A DNA stretch of 52,428 bases from Lachnospiraceae bacterium. GTDB lineage: Bacteria; Bacillota; Clostridia; Lachnospirales; Lachnospiraceae. Location: assembly GCA_910575835.1 (NCBI GenBank), contig CAJTGB010000037.1, positions 1-52,428 on the forward strand, in the 5' to 3' direction. A program made the translations under genes and the position numbers. The notes under the pieces were generated by a model. It worked only from the letters and a program-made list of their open reading frames with translations, was not told the origin of the DNA and did not search any database. Positions 33,436-41,436 of this stretch are shown here, one piece after another. Position 1 is the first letter of the stretch. Each line of letters begins with the position of its first letter.

Positions 33436-34323
33436 CTAATAAGCAATCCTAAAATAATCCAGATGAACCTTATACTTATCCTGTGCCGTCAGGCAGGTGT
33501 CTGTCAGATACCCTTTCTCTTTGTCCCATTCCTTCAATCCCCGATAATAGAAAAGTTTCAGATTATCCTCAATTATAAACGGAACAATATTATATTTCAG
33601 GCATTCTTTAAACATAATCAATCTGCCCACACGGCCGTTTCCGTCTTGAAATGGGTGGATCCTCTCAAATCTGACATGAAAATCCAGAATATCCTCAAAG
33701 GTCTTTTCTGCTTTCTCATTGTACTCTGCCAACAGAACCTTCATCTTATCAGCAACTTTTTCAGGGAGTACAGTTTCCATGCCGCCAACCTCATTGGGCA
33801 GTTTCTTGTAATCTCCCACTGCAAACCAATCTTTTCTGGAATCGCTGGTTCCGCTTTTCAAAGTCAGATGCAGCTCCTTAATATACTTCTCTGTCAAAAC
33901 AGACTTTGCATGATCGATGATCATATCAATACAACGGAAATGATTTGCGGTTTCAATCACATCATCCACATTGAGAACCTCATTCTCTACTCCAACAGTA
34001 TTGGTTTCAAAAATATATCTGGTCTGGTCGTGGGTCAGGCGGCTGCCTTCCATATGGTTCGAATGATATGTCAGATCAATCTGAGTCTTATGATAGATTC
34101 CGCCGGAATATTGACTTGCCTTCTGCTCCTGCAAAATATCCAGCAAAGCCGGCTGTTCTTTTCTCTTATTGGAACGTTCCGGTTTTTCGGCATCTTCTGG
34201 AATGTTCCATGTCTTTCCGGTAAGAAACGCTCCGTTTACCCGTCCCTGAGCGCAGTAATTTCTTACACTTCGCTCTGATATATTCCATTTCTTCGCTGTT
34301 TCATTAACTGAAAGATACCGCAT
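33436..34323 (-). CDS. Fic-domain protein with N-terminal HTH
   Basis: A 295-residue protein. Residues 1-45 are a MerR/excisionase-like helix-turn-helix (RYLSVNETAKKWNISERSVR). The Fic domain has the active motif HPFQDGNGRVGR (about 200-211), which transfers AMP or another nucleotide to target hydroxyls. An inhibitory helix SNHMEGSR (S-x-x-x-E-G, about 85-92) precedes it, so activity is autoinhibited. The start at 34323 has GGAGGAG. A 13-bp inverted repeat 48 bp upstream may be bound by the HTH. Target unknown. Confidence 0.9.
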   Translation of the reverse strand: MRYLSVNETAKKWNISERSVRNYCAQGRVNGAFLTGKTWNIPEDAEKPERSNKRKEQPALLDILQEQKASQYSGGIYHKTQIDLTYHSNHMEGSRLTHDQTRYIFETNTVGVENEVLNVDDVIETANHFRCIDMIIDHAKSVLTEKYIKELHLTLKSGTSDSRKDWFAVGDYKKLPNEVGGMETVLPEKVADKMKVLLAEYNEKAEKTFEDILDFHVRFERIHPFQDGNGRVGRLIMFKECLKYNIVPFIIEDNLKLFYYRGLKEWDKEKGYLTDTCLTAQDKYKVHLDYFRIAY

Positions 34324-34370
34324 ATCTCCTCCATCTGTTTTAATCATCATATTATTGTTATTCTAACATA

Positions 34371-34426
34371 TAATCGGCAATAAATCCAAATATTATTTTA
34401 TTTCTATATATTATTATTGCCGATTA
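34371..34426. promoter_or_regulatory. 13-bp inverted repeat upstream of the Fic gene
   Basis: TAATCGGCAATAA (34371-34383) and TTATTGCCGATTA (34414-34426) are exact complements with 30 AT-rich bases between, over the likely promoter of the Fic gene. Candidate operator for its own HTH domain. Confidence 0.6.
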
Positions 34427-34452
34427 CGGAAGTTTTATATGAACAATGCATT

Positions 34453-34489
34453 AAAAAAACCGAACTCCCCAACAATGTGAAGCCCGGTT
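34453..34489 (-). terminator. terminator of the DUF3791-DUF3990 operon
   Basis: On the minus strand AACCGGGCTTC pairs, with G-T wobbles, with GGAGTTCGGTT, and a seven-T run follows (34453-34459). Confidence 0.65.
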
Positions 34490-34596
34490 TCTCCCTGTGT
34501 CTGTTCTCTGCCATCTCTCGTCTTGCTTGCAATGCTTTACGTCCCTGTTATAACTCATCAATACCGACATGCTGCATCTGGATCGGCGTCAGTTTA

Positions 34597-34824
34597 CTAT
34601 ACTGATTGGCGAAATATCTTCTGGCGATATTCCTGTTCCAGCTCCTCTGCCAAATACGCATCGCTCATGCAGTGCATATCGGAAACGCCATCCCGAATCA
34701 ACGGATAAACCTCGGAATGGTAGAAAAAGTCCAATGCTGCATCCAGAGAGATCCCCTGCTTTCTGGCAAAGCACTCAATCACACGGCTATATTTTTTCTG
34801 AAGCAAAATTGGATTGGCATTCAT
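34597..34824 (-). CDS. DUF3791-family small protein, distal copy
   Basis: A 75-residue helical protein (ILLQKKYSRVIECFARKQGI, DAALDFFYHSEVYPLIRDGV, YLAEELEQEYRQ). The family typically sits beside DUF3990. Its start overlaps the DUF3990 stop by 4 nt. Position suggests an antitoxin or immunity partner. This has not been shown here. Confidence 0.75.
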   Translation of the reverse strand: MNANPILLQKKYSRVIECFARKQGISLDAALDFFYHSEVYPLIRDGVSDMHCMSDAYLAEELEQEYRQKIFRQSV

Positions 34825-35291
34825 ACCATTTCACTCCCTTCAAAATGTAAAAACTCCAGTGCTTTCTCTGTGCGGAAACAGATTTGCAGATTCGGCTTTT
34901 CATAGCGCAGGCGATTTATCGCCTCCGCCTTGTCGATCAATCCGTCAAAAAACAGTTCCACCGTATTAAACACCTTATCGTTGGCAACACCGCCAACCAC
35001 AAGATCATAGTCTGTTGTATCTTTTCCGCTGCGGCAATTCAGGATGAAGTCCAACCATTCCTCAGAATATGAAGTAAATTTCAGCGTTTTCAACTCAGAT
35101 TCCCATCTTTCATCAAATATATACCGGGAAATGATTCCAACTTTCCCACGACGTTTAAACTTGCCGCACCACTTCGACGCCTGCATATATATAGGAGTAA
35201 CATAAAAACCACGCCCAAAATCCACATTAGGACGAGAATGAGTCAGATCCGGTTCTGCAATTTCCAGATGGGAACCATGATAGAGAATCAT
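34821..35291 (-). CDS. DUF3990-family protein, ADP-ribosyltransferase-like
   Basis: A 156-residue protein. It opens ILYHGSHLEIAEPDLTHSRP and has NVDFGRGFYVTPIYMQASKW, the His-Gly-Ser and G-F-Y-x-T pattern of ADP-ribosyltransferase-like folds. DUF3990 is predicted to be an ART-type toxin family. It is sandwiched with 4-nt overlaps between two different DUF3791 genes (35288-35527 and 34597-34824), a tight operon that suggests toxin with paired neutralising proteins. Enzymatic activity is inferred. Confidence 0.82.
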   Translation of the reverse strand: MILYHGSHLEIAEPDLTHSRPNVDFGRGFYVTPIYMQASKWCGKFKRRGKVGIISRYIFDERWESELKTLKFTSYSEEWLDFILNCRSGKDTTDYDLVVGGVANDKVFNTVELFFDGLIDKAEAINRLRYEKPNLQICFRTEKALEFLHFEGSEMV

Positions 35292-35527
35292 ACTTCCACA
35301 CCCCTTTCTCGCATCACCTCAAGGAGATCGTCTACGATATATTCCCGGCCCTGGGTGTGCAGAATTTCATATCCCGGCACGATATATCCATGCAAGATAT
35401 CATCTTTTTCAACAAATGCCCGATAGACCCGTTCCGCATCTACGCCCAGTTTTGCCGCAACATTTTCAATGCAGAATACGGCAAATTCCAGCTCTCTGGA
35501 GTTTTTGATCTTCTCGACCGGCATCAT
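35288..35527 (-). CDS. DUF3791-family small protein, proximal copy
   Basis: A 79-residue protein (LEFAVFCIENVAAKLGVDAE, VYRAFVEKDDILHGYIVPGY, EYIVDDLLEVMRERG). First gene of the DUF3791-DUF3990-DUF3791 operon, with GGAGGAG before the start and a 4-nt overlap with DUF3990. It is clearly diverged from the distal copy. Confidence 0.78.
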   Translation of the reverse strand: MMPVEKIKNSRELEFAVFCIENVAAKLGVDAERVYRAFVEKDDILHGYIVPGYEILHTQGREYIVDDLLEVMRERGVEV

Positions 35528-35752
35528 AAGCGGCTCCTCCTTTACTTCCCATAAAAACAGTTTTCTAAATCATCATACCACGGGATTGCGCTTTAAACAA
35601 GCAGTTATATTCCCGTCTTTGACACTTTGGGGAAAAAACTGCTACAGCCCTTGATTTATAAGCGTTGTAACAGTTTGGGTTCAAGTTTTAATATATAGTA
35701 ATTTTTTCAAATTCTATGAGACCCGTATTTCTATTGTTTTTTTAATAAATTC

Positions 35753-35787
35753 TTGACTTTACCTCAAAAATAATGCAAAGTTATAAT
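35753..35787 (+). promoter_or_regulatory. probable promoter of the PHP-AKR unit
   Basis: A TATAAT at 35782-35787 is 27 bp before the PHP start. A TTTACC at 35758-35763 gives an 18-bp spacer. TTGACT at 35753 is too far (23 bp). The rest of 35528-35750 holds only AT-rich sequence with no gene I can support. Confidence 0.4.
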
Positions 35788-35813
35788 ACAACTTGTAGAA
35801 AGAAATTCATTCA

Positions 35814-36454
35814 ATGCCAGAATTTGATCCGCATACACACTCAATTGCCAGCGGCCACGCCACTTCCTGCACCATCACAGATATGGCCAAAAAGGCCGTC
35901 TCTCTCGGTCTTAAGATGATCGGGATCACTGACCACGGACCTGCAACCCCATATTCCTGCCGGCCGTCTTATTTCAGGAATCTCTCGTTCTCTCCCAGGG
36001 AACGCTTCGGTATCGAGATTATGATCGGCGCAGAATTGAATATATTAGATAACGGCGGAAGCGTTGACCTTGATCACGATATCCTTAAGCATCTGGACTA
36101 TGCCATCGTAAGCATGCATCCCCAGACCTTCAAGCCCAGTACGGCCGCCGACAACACTGCCGCCTATATCCGTTCCATGAAGCATCCGAACGTGAAGATA
36201 CTGGGGCATTGCGACGACAGCAGATTCCCGGTCGACTATGACGCCCTGGTAAAGGCTGCGCCCGATACAGCCACCCCGTCGTCCTGTCAAGCGACAGCCA
36301 TGGGACGGAACATATCGGAGATTTTTGCCTGGCGGCTTCTCTGATCGAAGAGACCGCTTTCCCTGAATCTCTTGCGCTGAACAACTCGCTAGAGGCATTC
36401 AAATCATTTTTAAACGAATCATACAAAGGAGGTTATGATCATGCAGATGATTGA
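35814..36454 (+). pseudogene. PHP-domain phosphatase (YcdX-like) with internal deletion
   Basis: The first frame has the metal-binding opening PEFDPHTHSIASGH, GITDHGPATPYSCRP and GAELNILDNGGSVDLD, then VSMHPQTF and ILGHCDDSRFPVDYDALVKA. At about 36260 it switches frame, and the end is found one frame over as YSHPVVLSSDSHGTEHIGDF and FPESLALNNSLEAF, stopping at 36452-36454. Between LVKAA and RYSHP about 35 residues of the usual family sequence are missing, so a deletion, not a single-base slip, broke it. The 3' end overlaps the aldo/keto reductase start, showing the original operon. Confidence 0.82.
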
Positions 36455-37439
36455 TCCGGCAATCGTGCCAAAGAAAAAATTATATACAGGTACAGAGATT
36501 CCCTGTGTCGGAATGGGGACTTTCGGTTCAGACCGCGTAACTCCCGAAGAAGTCGCCGAGGCTGTGGCAGGAGCGATCCGGTGCGGATACCGCCTGTTCG
36601 ACTGCGCCGCATGTTACGGCAATGAAGCACAGATCGGCCAGGTATTCCAGAATGCATATGCAGAAGGGACGGCAGAGCGAGAAGACTTATTCATCATGTC
36701 AAAGGTGTGGAACGATATGCACAGAAATGTAGCGCAGGCATGCAAGAAGAGTATCTCCGATCTGAAGTGCGGTTATCTGGATCTGTATTTTATCCACTGG
36801 CCGTTCCCGAATTATCATGCTCCGGGATGCGACGTCGACTCCCGCAATCCAGATTCACGGCCGTTCAGTACGGAAGAGTTCATGGATACCTACCGCCAAT
36901 GCGAAGCGCTGGCAGAAGAAGGGCTGATCCGCCACATCGGAATCTCTAATATGACGATCCCGAAGATGGACGCGGTACTTCCTATGATGAAGATAAAGCC
37001 TGCGGCGGCAGAGATCGAGATGCATCCGGCGTTCCAGCAAAGAGAGCTTAAGATATATCTGGAAGAACGGAACATCCTTCCTGTGGGATATATGCCGATC
37101 GGTTCGCCGAGAAGACCTGAGAGGGATATAATGGAAGAAGATGTCGCAGATCTTGAACTGCCTGCGGTACAAGAGATCGCGCAAAGACACGGCGTACATC
37201 CTGCGGTCATTGCGTTAAAATGGGCGCATCAGAACGGACAGCTCCCGATCCCGTTCTCAACACACCACTATTACGAAAATCTGAAATGTATGACAGAAGA
37301 CCCTCTGACAGAAGAAGAGATGACTGCTATAGCAGCGCTTGACTGCAATAACCGCCTTGTCAAAGGCCACGTGTTCTTATGGGAAGGCGCCAAAGACTGG
37401 CATGACCTGTGGGACGAGGACGGTGTAATCGTCAGTTAG
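36441..37439 (+). CDS. aldo/keto reductase
   Basis: A 332-residue NAD(P)H-dependent carbonyl reductase with the (beta/alpha)8 barrel. The catalytic tetrad is visible: Asp in YRLFDCAACYGNE with Tyr at ACYGN, Lys in IMSKVW, His in FIHWPFP. The nucleotide-binding end (LPIPFSTHHYYENLK) is modified from the usual IPG(T/S) pattern. The start at 36441 lies eight bases after GGAGG, while the ATG at 36435 is only two bases from it. It overlaps the broken PHP gene, so the reductase is now the only intact product. Substrate not evident. Confidence 0.9.
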   Translation: MQMIDPAIVPKKKLYTGTEIPCVGMGTFGSDRVTPEEVAEAVAGAIRCGYRLFDCAACYGNEAQIGQVFQNAYAEGTAEREDLFIMSKVWNDMHRNVAQACKKSISDLKCGYLDLYFIHWPFPNYHAPGCDVDSRNPDSRPFSTEEFMDTYRQCEALAEEGLIRHIGISNMTIPKMDAVLPMMKIKPAAAEIEMHPAFQQRELKIYLEERNILPVGYMPIGSPRRPERDIMEEDVADLELPAVQEIAQRHGVHPAVIALKWAHQNGQLPIPFSTHHYYENLKCMTEDPLTEEEMTAIAALDCNNRLVKGHVFLWEGAKDWHDLWDEDGVIVS

Positions 37440-37452
37440 TGTTTTGATGAAC

Positions 37453-37533
37453 ATGCTTTTCAAGAGTGCATGTGTAAAATACAGGCGCAAATAGACTGCG
37501 CTGAGCTTTTACACATGCGCTTCAGGAAAGCAT
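37453..37533. repeat. large imperfect palindrome after the aldo/keto reductase
   Basis: GCATGTGTAAAA (37468-37479) pairs exactly with 37507-37518. ATGCTTT (37453-37459) pairs with AAAGCAT (37527-37533), and GCGCA/TGCGC pairs inside. It lies between convergent genes and probably ends both transcripts. Confidence 0.6.
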
Positions 37534-37554
37534 TCCTGTATCCATCCCCGCGTA

Positions 37555-38277
37555 TTATTTCAATCCTCTCATCATGCGGGAAGAGATCAGACATTCATCT
37601 CCATTGACCATATGAATGACCCGGTTCTGAAAATCAATCTCCTTGATATTATCTTTGTTCACCAAAAACGAGCGATGACAGCGGTAAAAACGCCCGTCCA
37701 CCTGTCTTTCGATCTCTTTGATCTTCCCTAAAAATTCCATCTGACGGTTTCTGCAATGAAGTATAATCTTGTGTACATTCGGAGACGTCTCAAAAAAGAG
37801 AATATCGTCATAATCTACCGTAAATACCTTCTCATTTATTTTCACAGAAAAATTCGCATGCACTTTATTATTGGCGGATACGAATCTTTGATTCGCCTTA
37901 AGAATACACTCGTATATTCTTTTCCCTAGATCCTCCGGTACATCCTTCAAGATGAAGTCCAATGCCTCTAATTTGTATATGAATGTCATGTAACTCATCT
38001 CCGAGTGGGTTGTAACAAAAACAATAAATCCTCTTGGATCATATTTCCTGATTTCCTGCGCCAGGGTCAATCCTGTCATATCCGCACCCAGGGCAATATC
38101 CAGAAAATATATTCCAACATCTTCTGTTTCCTTCACTTTTTCGAGGATCACATGCGGATCTTCAGAAACACACCAAAGTTCCATATCAAGTTCTTCCATA
38201 AGAACTATATTTTCGATAACCTGCTGTATTTTATTTCTTTGCACTTCTATATCTTCACAAATATATATCTTTAACAT
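37555..38277 (-). CDS. LytTR-family response regulator
   Basis: A 240-residue regulator. The receiver domain (1-125) has YICEDIE with the acid pair, the phosphorylation Asp in IYFLDIALGADMTG (about 58), VTTHSEMSY and the Lys in DFILKDVPED. The LytTR DNA-binding domain (about 140-240) has ILFFETSPNVHKIILHC and RCHRSFLVNKDNIKEID. Such AgrA/ComE-type regulators answer to peptide-sensing kinases. No kinase gene is adjacent, so it is an orphan in this window. AAGGAG before 38277 fixes the start. It lies behind the ABC exporter genes, whose promoter has a candidate LytTR site (39976-40005). Confidence 0.9.
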   Translation of the reverse strand: MLKIYICEDIEVQRNKIQQVIENIVLMEELDMELWCVSEDPHVILEKVKETEDVGIYFLDIALGADMTGLTLAQEIRKYDPRGFIVFVTTHSEMSYMTFIYKLEALDFILKDVPEDLGKRIYECILKANQRFVSANNKVHANFSVKINEKVFTVDYDDILFFETSPNVHKIILHCRNRQMEFLGKIKEIERQVDGRFYRCHRSFLVNKDNIKEIDFQNRVIHMVNGDECLISSRMMRGLK

Positions 38278-38393
38278 ACTGCGCTCCTTACGGCTGTGCC
38301 GGGGACATTTCCTATTTGATATCATTATCACGAAATGATCGGTATTTGTCAACAAAAAATGCCCCTCTCATTTCCAACAGATCAAAACCATTT

Positions 38394-39074
38394 TTAATCT
38401 TTCATAAGTTTTAAGAACGTATCTTCCAAAGTTTCACTTGCCTCAGAGCGTTCTGTCAAATCCATAGACTGAATGATTTCACCTTTTTTGATTATGATCG
38501 CCCTGTCGCACATTTTTTCCAATTCACTTAATAAATGGCTTGAGATCAGCACCGTTATCTTCTTTTCATCAGCGATACTCCTGATATATTCCCTAACTTC
38601 ATGGATACCTTCCGGATCCAGACCATTGGTCGGTTCATCCAATACCAAAACATCTGGATCCTTTAACAAAGCCTGGGCAATTCCCAATCTTTGCCGCATA
38701 CCAAGAGAATATGTCCTGACATTTTTATTTGCAGCATCCGTAAGGCCTAACAATTCCAACAGCTCTTTCACCTTCTTTTTTCCTACGCCGTTCAATCCGG
38801 CAAAATACATCAAATTCTGATATCCCGTATTGTACGGATAGAAATTAGGGGTTTCAATCATGCAGCCAATATCTCTGACGCCGCTTAAATCCACTTCTCC
38901 GGTATAATTTCTGGTCAGTCCTACCAGGATCTTCATGATACTGGTCTTTCCGGCTCCATTCGGCCCGATCAGCCCGGTAATCTCTCCGCTCCCAAGTTCA
39001 AAGGATACTTTATTCAATATTTGAAAATCTTTTGCTTTTTTGCTGACATTATTAACTCTTAATACACTATTCAT
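38394..39074 (-). CDS. ABC transporter ATP-binding protein (lantibiotic-export type)
   Basis: A 226-residue ATPase. Walker A is GPNGAGKTS (about 37-45), signature YSLGMRQRLGIAQALL (about 130), Walker B VLVLDEPTNGLDPEG (about 150) and switch His LISSHLLSEL. Similar to the bacitracin/lantibiotic self-protection exporters. GGAGGAA precedes the start. The permease gene lies 109 nt upstream and the LytTR regulator 116 nt downstream on the same strand. Confidence 0.9.
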   Translation of the reverse strand: MNSVLRVNNVSKKAKDFQILNKVSFELGSGEITGLIGPNGAGKTSIMKILVGLTRNYTGEVDLSGVRDIGCMIETPNFYPYNTGYQNLMYFAGLNGVGKKKVKELLELLGLTDAANKNVRTYSLGMRQRLGIAQALLKDPDVLVLDEPTNGLDPEGIHEVREYIRSIADEKKITVLISSHLLSELEKMCDRAIIIKKGEIIQSMDLTERSEASETLEDTFLKLMKD

Positions 39075-39183
39075 ATTATTCCTCCTGATCCTGTTCTCAC
39101 GATCAGCGCAGCAAGTACGCAGACCGTTCTGAGTTGTTACACTCTTCGCTCATTTTCAAATCACAAAGACCTCTGCCAGGTAC

Positions 39184-39909
39184 TTATAAATCTTTTTTCT
39201 GTAAAGCAGCCATGCCAACGATTGAAAACAGAATCCCTGTGACTACAAATACTGCAACATTTTTGATACTCCAATCCTGATACATCAGAAATTGGTCAGA
39301 CTGGCAAAACACTACATAGTCCATTACTTTTTCCAACACCGTTATCTTCTGTCCGATCATCTGCAAAATACCAGGCATCACCCAGAATAATACGATCAGA
39401 TAAATGAAAGGCGTAATGGTCGTCTGATAAAAACATGTGATCATCACTGCCGTTGCGCCTATCGCAAAGCCATAAATCATATAAATCAAACTCTCTCTTC
39501 CAATAGTCCCAAGCAGCACAGGTATTGACCAGGGCTGTTTACAGATGATCAATGCAATATCATATAAGATTCCGCCGCATAAACCGATCAGCATATTGGC
39601 AAGGGCTACACTTACAATTTTTGCCGTGATGATCTGGAGCCTGCTGCTTCTCGATGTAAAAACAAATGCCGCTGTTTTCAAATCAAATTCTTCACCCAGA
39701 CTCTTCGTTGCTAAAAACATGATCAGAATACTGGAAAAATTCCCGTAAAACGCAATTACATTGTGCACCCCAAAGCTTTCCGGGAACATATACGCACCGT
39801 ACGCCATCCCGCCGCCCATGATCAGCGCCATAATCAGACCTAACGGAAATTCTCTTTTCTTTAATAATTTGGTTAATTCCAGCTGTGTAATGTTTACTGT
39901 CTTCTTCAT
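39184..39909 (-). CDS. ABC-2 permease of the LytTR-linked exporter
   Basis: A 241-residue membrane protein with six hydrophobic segments (FPLGLIMALIMGGGMAYGAY near 21-40, NVAVFVVTGILFSIVGMAAL near the end). It belongs to the permeases paired with lantibiotic-type ATPases. First gene of the unit. GGAGAG precedes the ATG. A TATAAT on the minus strand (39939-39944) and the direct repeats at 39976-40005 form its control region. Confidence 0.85.
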   Translation of the reverse strand: MKKTVNITQLELTKLLKKREFPLGLIMALIMGGGMAYGAYMFPESFGVHNVIAFYGNFSSILIMFLATKSLGEEFDLKTAAFVFTSRSSRLQIITAKIVSVALANMLIGLCGGILYDIALIICKQPWSIPVLLGTIGRESLIYMIYGFAIGATAVMITCFYQTTITPFIYLIVLFWVMPGILQMIGQKITVLEKVMDYVVFCQSDQFLMYQDWSIKNVAVFVVTGILFSIVGMAALQKKDL

Positions 39910-39975
39910 AACTATGACTCTCCTTTCGCTTTAATCTCATTATAAACACTTTCGCTTCCCATTCTCATTTTTTTC

Positions 39976-40005
39976 TTAAACGGGCATAATTCTGTCGTAA
40001 ACGTT
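39976..40005 (-). promoter_or_regulatory. candidate LytTR binding site
   Basis: On the minus strand AACGTTTAC (39997-40005) and CCCGTTTAA (39976-39984) share CGTTTA with starts 21 bp apart. LytTR proteins bind pairs of 9-bp direct repeats about 12 bp apart. A TATAAT (39939-39944) follows at a distance suited to activation. Confidence 0.5.
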
Positions 40006-40047
40006 ATGAAAAAAACAGTACATTACACTGAAGTTATATCTATAATA

Positions 40048-41436
40048 TTAATTTAGCACAATCGCGTTGACAGCTTCGATAAGATCGACGGCATAGCTTC
40101 TGTCCACCAGCGACAGCGGATTCCCGTCAACGACCGCAAGACAGTTATTCCCATCATACCGGTACAGTTCGATCCGAACTTCCGGCTGATTCTCATTATC
40201 GATCTGCAGGGTCAGACTGATCTCCACCTTCCCTGCCGGCTCCTTCTCTGTAAATTCAGCCGCGGATAAAGAATTAAGGGCATCCCGCAGTTCATCCGTG
40301 TTGATTTCTTTCTCCTGATAATACCAGACGTTCTCCTTACCCTCTTCTTTTACTGTCAGCTCGTACTCTTTGTCTTCCAGGGTTATCTCCGCCTTAATGA
40401 TATCATCGAAATCCGCCCATATCACCTCCTGGTGACGCAGATCGCTGCAGGATGCTTCCATCAGGTCTTCATAATCCAATCCGCTGATCTTATATATGAT
40501 CTTCGATTCACCGATCCGGGCATATGCAGTTATCTCTTCTTCCTGGTCTGTATCTTCCTCTTTCTCTTTTGGGCCGCGGGAAATATGAAGCGTGGCCGTC
40601 CCTTCTTGCTCTTCCCCGCCCTCATCATCCGACACGCGGTATTTAAAGGACACATCCAGATCCGGTTTATCCAGTCCGTAAGCTTTAAGTTCATCATCCG
40701 TTACATTATAGGACACATAATCGGTCAGATTCAGTTCGCTGATAACCTCCATATATCTGTCAACATTTTCCGTATCAAGCGGAATTTCTTCTCCGTCTTC
40801 CTCCGCAAAAAATACGTCTTCCTCACTATAAGTAATCTTATTGTCTTCTTTATATACGGCTTTATAATTCTCGCTGCCAGCAAACTCTATCTCTGTAACA
40901 GAATCAAACTTTGGTATCTCATCATGCTGTATCATCTCGCTAAGCTCAATATCAAATGCATTCAGCGGATCCTCCTGTACCAGGTACACATTGCCGTCTC
41001 CCACAGATACATACCGTTCCTCATCCATTTCGCTGTAATTGCCCAGAGATATCTCATAGTTCTCCTCTCCCGCAGCGATCTTGATCTTGCACAGAGGATC
41101 ATCAAGACCATACTGGCTTAAGTCTTCGGCATCTTCAATGATAAACGAGACGCCGAGAGACTCAAAATTCTCCAACAGCCCGCCAATCTTCTCCTCATTT
41201 ACCGGGAAATTCTCGTCATCGTCATACAGCCATGTCTCATCCTTATGGAAAGCAAATGTTCCCGATCCGCATTCCCACGAAACAGAGGTTACGTCTTCGC
41301 TCTTAAGTTCCATGATGATCTCATCGCTGTTTCTGATCTTCTCCTTGCGTTCTTCGTATTTACTGACTCCCAGAGTCAGCACACAGCAAATCAGCAATAC
41401 TCCAAGAAGCACGTATAATCTTTTAGTCCTGTTCAT
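40048..41436 (-). CDS. DUF4340-domain protein of the Gld-type ABC operon
   Basis: A 462-residue protein with one N-terminal membrane anchor (LYVLLGVLLICCVLTLGV, 8-25) and a large, acidic, probably extracellular repeated domain (FPVNEEKIGGLLENFESLG, ISLGNYSEMDEERYVSVGDG, QYGLDDP). DUF4340 proteins regularly follow GldG-like genes. Its start overlaps the GldG-like gene by 14 nt, with GGAGG before it. It likely forms the outer part of the transporter complex. The transported material is unknown. Confidence 0.87.
   Translation of the reverse strand: MNRTKRLYVLLGVLLICCVLTLGVSKYEERKEKIRNSDEIIMELKSEDVTSVSWECGSGTFAFHKDETWLYDDDENFPVNEEKIGGLLENFESLGVSFIIEDAEDLSQYGLDDPLCKIKIAAGEENYEISLGNYSEMDEERYVSVGDGNVYLVQEDPLNAFDIELSEMIQHDEIPKFDSVTEIEFAGSENYKAVYKEDNKITYSEEDVFFAEEDGEEIPLDTENVDRYMEVISELNLTDYVSYNVTDDELKAYGLDKPDLDVSFKYRVSDDEGGEEQEGTATLHISRGPKEKEEDTDQEEEITAYARIGESKIIYKISGLDYEDLMEASCSDLRHQEVIWADFDDIIKAEITLEDKEYELTVKEEGKENVWYYQEKEINTDELRDALNSLSAAEFTEKEPAGKVEISLTLQIDNENQPEVRIELYRYDGNNCLAVVDGNPLSLVDRSYAVDLIEAVNAIVLN

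Noticed and set aside
35640-35700. Attachment-site-like sequence upstream of the PHP gene
   Set aside because: No integrase, tRNA or matching second copy in the window.
39080-39150. 16-codon minus frame between ABC permease and ATPase that might be a signal peptide gene
   Set aside because: No convincing ribosome site and no leader or export motif.
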